Part shown: positions 57,050-64,000 of the stretch, in pieces
Layout: the number at the start of each line of letters is the position of its first letter
How positions within the stretch are numbered: position 1 is the first letter of the stretch
Assembly: GCA_033675265.1 (NCBI GenBank)
Contig: JAUJYZ010000222.1
Coordinates: 883,339 to 947,338, forward strand
Direction of reading: 5' to 3'
Length of the DNA: 64,000 nucleotides
From: Actinostola sp. cb2023
Lineage: Eukaryota > Cnidaria > Anthozoa > Actiniaria > Actinostolidae
The notes under the pieces: model-generated
The model's input: the letters and a program-made list of their open reading frames with translations, nothing else
Database searches by the model: none
What the model was told of the DNA's origin: nothing
Translations under genes and position numbers: made by a program

Positions 57050-58112
57050 AAAAAATGCATGTGAAGGTGTATTAACGGCACAAGAGTGCTATTCAGCGCT
57101 GAAACAGTTTACAAACAATAAGTCGCCAGGAACTGATGGTTTGACTACAGAATTTTATATATTTTTCTGGGACGAGCTAAAGGATACCCTGGTTCACTGC
57201 TTCAACACAGCTTATCAATCAGGAAAACTGAGCATAAGTCAAAGACAAGGTGTAATTACTCTAGTACCCAAAAAGAAACAGAAAAAAGAGTACCTTGAAA
57301 ATTGGCGCCCAATTACATTATTAAATGTCGATTACAAAATAGCGACAAAAGCTATCGCAAAACGAATGGAAAACGTTCTCCAAAATATAATAAACCCAAA
57401 TCAAACAGGATATGTTAAAGGAAGATACATAGGAGAAAACATTCGTCTCATTTCAGATATAATGGAATATACAACAAAAAATGAACAAGCCGGAATTGCT
57501 ATGTTCCTAGATTTTAGGAAAGCCTTCGATACTATAGAATGGTCCTTTCAGATTGAAAAAACATTGGTACTGTTCGATTTCGGGCCAGATCTGATCCGGT
57601 GGGTCAAAACCTTTTACACAGATATTTCTAGCTGCACTATAAACAACGGTTTTGCTTCAAAATTTTTTACTCTAGAACGTGGCGTTAGGCAAGGTTGCCC
57701 TTTATCAGGATTACTTTTTGTTATAGGAATAGAAGCTCTGTCAATAGCAGTAAACAACGATCAAAGAATTAAGGGTATAAAGTTATATGATAACGAAGTG
57801 AAGTTATCACAGTATGCTGATGACACAACCTGTTTCCTATATGATGAGACTTCTGCAAAACATTTACTTGAAGTAATAGATTCTTTTGGAAAGGCATCAG
57901 GCCTTAAACTAAACAAAAACAAAACCGAAGCACTATGGTTAGGTACCAAACGATTCAGTAAAGATAAACCGCTTGAGTGTAAATGGCCAACAGAACCGGT
58001 GCTTGCTTTAGGGGTATTCTTTACTTATAACACGACATTAGCAATGAAATTAATTTTTTTTGACAAACTTAGACAATTTGAAAAGCTGTCTTTCTACATG
58101 GGAAAAGCGTAA
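57050..58112 (+). pseudogene. L1 ORF2, reverse transcriptase
   Basis: Frame from about 57050 (the first Met is 57141). RT blocks in order: FTNNKSPGTDGL, NWRPITLLNVDYKI, GYVKGR, FLDFRKAFDTIEW, RGVRQGCPLSGLLF, LSQYADDTTCF with the YADD catalytic pair, SGLKLNKNKTEAL. It breaks near YMGKA; the next frame (58060-58200) runs on with SCLSTWEKRKLTLYGRINIV. These are Tx1/L1-clade traits. Confidence 0.92.
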
Positions 58113-58201
58113 ATTAACACTGTACGGCCGAATAAATATAGTAAAAACCCTAGGTCTTTCTAAGTTAGTATACAATACGTCAGTTTTACCAATCCCAATA
58201 C

Positions 58202-58908
58202 CAAGCATGTTAAGGCCTGGGTCTCCAGAGGGAATCCACCCCCCGCATAGATTTAATATCTTTCGCTTAAAAAAGCAGGTTTGTGTTTAAATCTGCATGA
58301 TTTTCATGTCGTATACGATGGGAATTGCTTCATGTAAAGGATCTGGACATGTTTTGGTATAGTAGTGATATCGGTTGGTTGTCACGTGACCATAAACCCG
58401 CCAAAAATAACGTAAAAATACGGGCCGACTTTATCACGTTTATTACCAAACGTTTTTGGTGTTAAATCATTAAGCCCGTTGAAACAAACAATAATCCGTG
58501 TGGAATGGATGTCTACAGATTTGTGGTACTGAGAAAAATAAAACACAAAATTGAAAAACATGGTCACGTGACCTGTTTTGTCGATTATCTCACAAACAAG
58601 CAACGAGGGACATCCATTCCAGGCAGAATTGAAAAGGTCTCTACAAATGTCATTCATTAATGCATTATTGATCATTCCTAGAAAAGTTTCTATACGGCCC
58701 ATTTTCAACTGAATTTCTTAAAACTTCAAGACCACGTGGTCGGTCACGTGACGCATCTTATACCATCATCACCACTAAATTTTAAACATTTCAAGGGACT
58801 AAAGTATTTGGCCGAGTTTTATTCTCAAAGCCTTACTATTCTTTCTGTAGTAAATAAAATCGTGATTTTATGCTAATCAGGCACAAGACCCAGGCCTTAA
58901 CATGCTTG
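58202..58908 (+). mobile_element. Element A copy 2, inside L1
   Basis: 707 bp bounded by CAAGCATGTTAAGGCCTGGG and its complement CCCAGGCCTTAACATGCTTG. It breaks the L1 after LVYNTSVLPIP. L1 coding resumes just past the right end but at a later point of the protein, so part of L1 was lost. A 108-codon minus frame (58382-58708) is shared with copy 1. Confidence 0.9.
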
Positions 58909-58917
58909 ATATAAAAC

Positions 58918-59494
58918 GAAATTTGCCGCACCCACAGCTGAAAAAAGGATGCTAGAGCTCGGTTTAAATGAAGAAGATCTAAAAAATATTTACACTAACC
59001 TTTTCAATGCGACCAGGGAAATAAAACTATCAATGTTTCAATTCAAAATTAATCATAACATCTTAGCCACAAATGTTACATTATATAAATATAAGCTCTC
59101 TGACACTGAAATGTGTCCGTTCTGCAAAGTTGAACGGCATACAATTCAACATTTCTTTGTTAATTGCGATAAAGCAATGAGCTTCTGGAAGCACTTCCAG
59201 AAGTGGTGGTTTGAAAGAACAAAGGAAAACGTAAAACTCAAAATAACCCACATATTATACGGCTTTTTTCAGTGAGACCACAAAATATAGGAAACTACTT
59301 AACCACGTCCTGATAATAGCTAAATATACACAATACATCGCATTCATCAACAACGGTGAATACACGTTTGACAGTTTCCTTGTTCTTCTTCAAAAGAAAG
59401 CAAAGATAGAAGAAGAAAATCTACGTATGAAAAGCCACACAAATAGTGTTAAAAAGAAACCAACGCAACTAAAGATCTTACTAGAATCCTCTTA
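58918..59494 (+). pseudogene. L1 ORF2, C-terminal region
   Basis: MLELGLNEEDLKNIYTNLFN leads to a CPFCKVERHTIQHFFVNC motif (Cys-Cys-His-Cys), found near the C terminus of Tx1/L1 ORF2. A stop at 59273 is followed by a shifted frame to a final stop near 59494. A long 3' tail and A-rich end follow. Confidence 0.85.
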
Positions 59495-59831
59495 AATACC
59501 CATAGTCTGCGACAATAATTTATTAGTATGTAGTCCTTGTTGTATGTTGGTGTTCAGTTTTTGTTTCACTATCTTTCAATTACACACAAGCAAATAATTA
59601 ATGTACTTATAGTCTAGTATATCATATAAATGTAATACCTTTTTGTGTAATCATAATATTAAGTCTATAATCTACAATTAAAAAACAAACATACTGTATA
59701 ATTAAGAAAGTGCAAATTGAAATAAACGTATTAAAAAAAAATAAAAAAATAAAATAAATTTGGATTGATATACATTATATTTACTAAAGCGTCAGGGGAT
59801 TGTAAATTCGCTTGATTTTTGGTACAATTTT

Positions 59832-59962
59832 TTTCACTGCGTTAGCTCATGTGGGAAGTGCAGACGCACTTTCATGGGGAAAAACGCAATGATGTGAAAA
59901 AGTCCCTTGACCAGGAAAATACAGCTAGGTGTGAACATAGATATAAGTACTGATCAGAGTGA
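59832..59962 (+). repeat. Right imperfect direct repeat flanking the L1 element
   Basis: Partner of 54381-54510, beginning 75 bp past the A-rich tail. See that entry for the matching blocks. Confidence 0.6.
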
Positions 59963-60327
59963 TTACTGAAGGTCAACTTCCTATTCCTACGTTTAATTTC
60001 ACCTTTATCGAGTTTTATTCCAGATTATCATCAGGCGTCCATGCAGTTAAACGGTACGAGGAATTTTCTCTTTGGCGTATACATCGATACGAGCCGTTTT
60101 TCGCTATATCGACTTTTTTCATAAATATACCATGAAGCTATTATTGACTTTCAGATATCTCGTAATACTGTGTTCTTATCCAGTTTTTTTCCTTATAACA
60201 TATTTTCTCAGTCCATCCTCTTAACTGAAGGTTGGTGAGCTAGCTCGAAATCGTAAGTTACTCTAACTCTCCGGCACTATATCCTATACAGTCCGCTATA
60301 TGGGATTTAACTAATAGATGATGACGG

Positions 60328-60457
60328 CCTTCGTGCTATACAAAAATAATGCACGCTGAGGTCTTGAAAGCTGCTAGTGGATGCACGAGCGGAGCGCGAA
60401 TGCATCCAGCAGCTTTCAAGACCTCGGAAGTACATTATTTTTGTACAGAAGCACGGA
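60328..60457. repeat. Hairpin MITE, 55-bp arms
   Basis: TACAAAAATAATG...GAGGTCTTGAAAGCTGCT is mirrored by AGCAGCTTTCAAGACCTC...CATTATTTTTGTA, loop CGAGCGGAGCGCG. Flanked by CTTCGTGCT and AGAAGCACG, which are also inverted. Confidence 0.88.
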
Positions 60458-60593
60458 GAGCCATCTTCTATTCGCTTTATAATATAAAATTCGCTTCAAA
60501 AACTCATGCATAATTCATGAGCGTTTGCCGGTCCAATTACAGGAACCACATCCATCACGTGAATGACCCTTTATACCCGATAAAATCATCCTT

Positions 60594-60623
60594 ATTAGTA
60601 TTCTTTATATAAAGAATACTAAT
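60594..60623. repeat. Perfect 30-bp palindrome
   Basis: ATTAGTATTCTTTAT joined directly to its complement ATAAAGAATACTAAT, no loop. A second, related TATATAAAGA motif follows at 60637. Likely the centre of an inverted-repeat element. Confidence 0.95.
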
Positions 60624-61038
60624 GAAGATGAATCTCTATATAAAGATCCATGACTTTATCAGAGATAAAACGTCACCCAAATTTATATGAAGACTCTTAC
60701 GAGTCTCATAAAGGACAGTCTCACGAACGATCACCACTAAAGATTGTCAGCACATTGCATACTTCTCTTGACACTGGTTCATCTCTTACACTTGTGGGAT
60801 CTTTTTGAGAGTATCAGTAGTATCGGTGCGCATGTGTGAGGCGTTAGAAGCAACACGATACTGCTATATTTGTGTTTTCCTTGCTGTTTTTTTTTTAATG
60901 AAATCATCCGAAAATGTATTATTTTGGAAGGTCGTTTTTGAAGCTATTCGCACCAGTCCCTTGCAGAGCGAGTATATAAGGAACGCCCACTAATCAACTC
61001 TGCCCAATTCAAGTAACTAGCGTTCAGTGCGCATCGTC

Positions 61039-61122
61039 ATGGCTGAGCAAGAACAAGCTCCTATCAACGTGTTGTAGGCTCAAGCTTTGGTAATTCTTGA
61101 AGCCCTTGCTCCTCAGTTATAG
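61039..61122 (+). pseudogene. Decayed ORF start (MAEQEQAPINVL)
   Basis: An ATG in a CGTCATGGCTGAG context opens 12 codons, then TAG, then 14 further in-frame codons AQALVILEALAPQL and another TAG. The two parts read as one peptide with a single nonsense change. It may be the start of a transposon (gag-like) protein; not identified. Confidence 0.3.
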
Positions 61123-61394
61123 GTAACTTGCTATGTGAACCCTTTCCCATCCCGCTCATGTTTCTCTTAGAGGTCTTAGAATCCCTTCCCTCGTCCTGTT
61201 CGTTCAATATTGTCGTCAACCTTCCCGTCCTCTCGCTCACCCGGTTTTGTTGCCGTTTTTTAAAACTCCCAGTGAATTTTTATTTGCTCACAGAACGTTG
61301 CTTCCTCGGTTCCTTCTCTAATTTTATAATGTATCGACAAAAACTATATGCCCCGGCCTGTTTCGGTTGTAATTGAGGTCTGCGAAGACAACTA

Positions 61395-61497
61395 TGCTCC
61401 TGTATCGGTGTAATAATTGAGGTCTGTGTAGACACCTATGCCCCAGTATATCGATAGTTGAGGTCTGAGAAGACTAATTGAGGTTTGTGTAGATGTT
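61395..61497 (+). repeat. 65-bp minisatellite, left diverged part
   Basis: Contains ACACCTATGCCCCAGTATAT and TTGAGGTCTGAGAAGACTAA, as in the main array at 62584. Cut off at TGTGTAGATG by the insertion that follows. Confidence 0.85.
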
Positions 61498-62583
61498 AAG
61501 GGAGGCTCTAGGCAGGCGTTGGGATCGTTGTTTAATCAAGCTCTGGCTGGCTAGGACTAATTACAAGTTGTGCATGGTGCGATCACCTTTATAGTGACGC
61601 ACTAATTATCTATCATTATATCAATGTCAGTTTGATCTAGGTTTGTGATTGGCTATATACTATGTGGTTCTAGATTACAATTATCAAATACGTAGCTAAG
61701 TCGTACAAGTAATCTAAAGATTCTATATTGTTAACTTCTGCAACACTGCAACAAAGTTACACTGTTGGATAGTAATAATTATAAGTTATCTGATTGTGTC
61801 TAAACATTGTAAGTGGAAAATAGGAATAAGACGTTCTGACGAAGTATAGTGTCTTGGGATGTGGTAGATAATTGTATGGGGTCTATGCCAAAATAGGAGG
61901 AGACGTAATGTTTCAAAGCCGAGAATGTTCGCCGAGGACTGGAAACCCCGTCTAGTCCGAATTCGAGGTTTTGGAACGACTTCTCATACTCATTAATTAT
62001 TACATGCAATGGCCTAAAGGCAATAAATAAAGAGTTGCAAGATTTTAGCCCGGAAAAGCAAGAATTCCTGTCTGCATATTCTCTGCTCATGCGCAGAGTC
62101 GAGTACATCGTATATAAATAATATCCCACATGTGTTGGACTCTTGAGTAGCATGAAGTAGAGCCTGCTTTCAGATTGAATCTCATTCGGACAGAGTGGTA
62201 CTCTGTCCAAGGTCCCGATGATTGCTATATGAGGGATAAGAACTCCTTGGACTTTGAATTTCAAAGTCCTTGGACTTTGAAAAAGCGAGACTAAAAACGG
62301 CTGCGAGGGAGACTAACTCTTGAGCGGACTTTCCGGGGTTTCCAGGTCCATCATGTGACCGGATTTGATGCACCGGATTGGCTGGTTAACTCATGAATAA
62401 TTAATGAGTTTGAGAATAAATGATAAGAAAATAAGAAATTGCATGATCTGGAATACAATCTGGTTCTAGAGATAATGGAACTAAAGTCTTAATGGTATTG
62501 ACTTAGCTTATCTATAGAAGTGTTTGAGAATATACAGCAATTAATAGTATCGGGTTAAATCAGTGATTCTGTTGTGTAACATA
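61498..62583. mobile_element. 1.1-kb insertion splitting the 65-bp minisatellite
   Basis: Repeat sequence stops at TGTAGATG and resumes at ATAGACACC. The insert begins TTAAGGGAGG and ends GTGTAAC; short ATGTTA/TAACAT ends are inverted. Inside is a palindrome CCTTGGACTTTGAATTTCAAAGTCC near 62248. No intact coding region; class unknown. Confidence 0.5.
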
Positions 62584-63135
62584 GACACCTATATGCCCCA
62601 GTATATCGATAGTTGAGGTCTGAGAAGACTAATTGAGGTCTGTGTAGACACCTATGCCCCAGTATATATATCGATAGTTGAGGTCTGAGAAGACCAATGG
62701 AGGTCTGTGTAGACACCTATGCCCCAGTATATATATCGATAGTTGAGGTCTGAGAAGACTAATTGAGGTCTGTGTAGACACCTATGCCCCAGTATATATA
62801 TCGATAGTTGAGGTCTGAGAAGACCAATGGAGGTCTGTGTAGACACCTATGCCCCAGTATATATATCGATAGTTGAGGTCTGAGAAGACTAATTGAGGTC
62901 TGTGTAGACACCTATGCCCCAGTATATATATCGATAGTTGAGGTCTGAGAAGACTAATTGAGGTCTGTGTAGACACCTATGCCCCAGTATATATATCGAT
63001 AGTTGAGGTCTGAGAAGACCAATGGAGGTCTGTGTAGACACCTATGCCCCAGTATATATATCGATAGTTGAGGTCTGAGAAGACTAATTGAGGTCTGTGT
63101 AGACACCTATGCCCCAGTATATATATCGATAGTTG
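62584..63135 (+). repeat. 65-bp minisatellite, main array (about 8 copies)
   Basis: Unit: CTATGCCCCAGTATATATAT, CGATAGTTGAGGTCTGAGAA, GACTAATTGAGGTCTGTGTA, GACAC (contiguous). Two variants alternate, GACTAATTGAGG and GACCAATGGAGG. The shared GAGGTCTG within each unit shows it grew from a shorter repeat. Confidence 0.95.
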
Positions 63136-63394
63136 GATAGTATTTTTGGAAAGTCAAGTTTAGCTTGCTGCACTTGTTGATTTTGTGTTTATTTTGACAA
63201 GAGTTCATAACTATAATGTATTTAAATCGCTTCATTCTTTTGTCATTACTTGCATATTGCGTCCATTGACTGAGGCCTGTCCCTACAAGCTCCCTATCCA
63301 GAAACCCTTCGTTATTGAACCTGTTGTCATTGATATATTTACATTGTTTCCTGTTTTATTAATTGAATTGTCCATGCATACTCTTCTGAGTTAA

Positions 63395-63660
63395 TCAGTT
63401 TCTCCGAGGGCTGAGGAGCCAGTGGTCTGAGAAGACGATCTATTTTCCCATACACGTTTTCATGATTGATTTTGTATGTTATGCAGTTAATTTTCCCCGA
63501 GGGATGAGCAGCCAGTACTAGACAGTGGTCTGAGAAGACGTTATATTTGCTCAAATTTCTGTTTTAATGATTTAACTTGTCCATGCATACTTTCAGTTTT
63601 GAGTTCATTTTCCGGTCCTGCATGACTGGGCTCAGCAGCCATTGTTCTGCATAAGAAGAC
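63395..63660 (+). repeat. Degenerate relatives of the 65-bp repeat
   Basis: GAGGGCTGAGGAGCCAGTGG then TCTGAGAAGACG recurs three times at about 100-bp spacing (63405, 63499, 63615 regions). The TCTGAGAAGAC block is shared with the array at 62584. Confidence 0.6.
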
Positions 63661-64000
63661 GATATTTGTGGAAACTATTTATTGCCTCCTTTCTCACTCC
63701 CCGTCAATTCGTTTTTTATATAATATTTGCAGGCTGAGTAGCTCTATTATTCGTCGAAGCTTCTAGTTCCCCCTGTTACGTTGGTTGTCATACCATTTCT
63801 AGTTCTAGATTATTCAGAAACTCGTTTGTTTCTTTACGGCAGTGTACTATGGCAATATGTTTGTTTCATGGCACCGCCCTCGATCATTCATTGTCCCTTT
63901 TACAATAGTATCGTTGATTGCGGCTTTATTGCATTCTTCTCCTTCAACAATCAGTCCTTTATTTATATTATTATTTATATTTATTTATTTATTTATATTT
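63661..64000. other. Nothing recognised; AT-rich end
   Basis: No coding signal; the last 45 bases are a TTTATAT/TTATTTA low-complexity run cut by the window end. Confidence 0.5.

Larger units (their letters stand above)
54511..59757 (+). mobile_element. Degenerate Tx1-like L1 non-LTR retrotransposon
   Basis: ORF2 is visible in broken pieces. An AP-endonuclease starts at 54732 (CISLNVRGLNQ; VVFLQET), with GGDF at 55176-55187 and HSDHSAVS near 56414. A reverse transcriptase spans about 56820-58112 (NKSPGTDG, NWRPITLLN, FLDFRKAFD, RQGCPLSGLLF, and YADD at 57812-57823). A C-terminal CPFC...H...C zinc-knuckle-like motif lies near 59110-59170. It ends in an A-rich tail at 59719-59757. No ORF1 is seen. 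Breaks: a 2-bp insertion right after GGDF (55189), two MITE insertions at 55395-56355, frameshifts near 56705, 57040 and 58110, and element A copy 2 at 58202. Dead by decay. Confidence 0.9.

Noticed and set aside
62652..62976. Two identical 64-codon ORFs (MSTQTSI...)
   Set aside because: The two readings come from successive copies of the 65-bp minisatellite.

Overview
This window looks like animal nuclear DNA, AT-rich and gene-poor, most plausibly from a cnidarian and perhaps an anthozoan. Genes are split by introns with GT/AG borders. Tx1-like L1, Ty3/Gypsy, Tc1/mariner-type MITE, P-like (THAP) and other DNA-transposon relics fill the intergenic space, and large satellite blocks are present. 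The presence of a Shal (Kv4) channel and a Boule/DAZ-like gene argues for a metazoan with neurons and germ cells. The taxon itself is an inference; no rRNA or mitochondrial marker is present.

Layout. 0-5.1 kb: two phase-1 immunoglobulin-domain exons on the minus strand (943-1062, 4838-5074), a plus-strand Ig exon relic (2189-2263), a 21-bp-type minisatellite, and a nested DNA transposon (element B inside element A, 2381-4653). 5.3-6.9 kb: a short Ty3/Gypsy LTR element with identical LTRs, TTGTG target duplication, PBS, polypurine tract and an integrase-only ORF. 10.6-11.1 kb: an intronless PTTG1IP-like membrane protein gene. 15.6-17.7 kb: one unrecognised terminal exon, a 367-bp MITE and a small ORF. 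19.2-32.9 kb: a complete five-exon Shal/Kv4 voltage-gated potassium channel gene on the minus strand, 627 codons. Three of its exons (3, 4 and 5) were placed by matching splice phase and family motifs. One intron carries an 0.8-kb 25-bp minisatellite, another a mariner-type MITE. 33-37.6 kb: upstream sequence with no recognised gene.

37.6-43.2 kb: a satellite complex of three arrays (31/38-bp, 101-bp, 20-bp). The 31/38-bp and 20-bp arrays share a core, and the 101-bp array is split by a P-like transposon that itself contains a nested element. 43.2-48.5 kb: palindromic MITEs, including two mirror copies with a mariner-type MITE inside one, plus a 40-bp minisatellite and poly-G tracts. 48.5-50.8 kb: a TGAA microsatellite, then a two-exon Boule/DAZ-family RNA-binding protein gene (minus strand, 263 codons). 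51-54.3 kb: no recognised gene, one SINE-like tract. 54.4-59.8 kb: a degenerate Tx1-like L1 retrotransposon interrupted by three DNA elements and bracketed by imperfect direct repeats. 60-64 kb: hairpins, a decayed ORF start and a 65-bp minisatellite split by another insertion.

The cellular genes (Ig protein, PTTG1IP-like, Kv4, Boule-like) do not form a pathway; they are independent loci. The most unusual structures are the integrase-only LTR element with an altered catalytic motif, the satellite family with a shared core, and the multi-level nesting of transposons.
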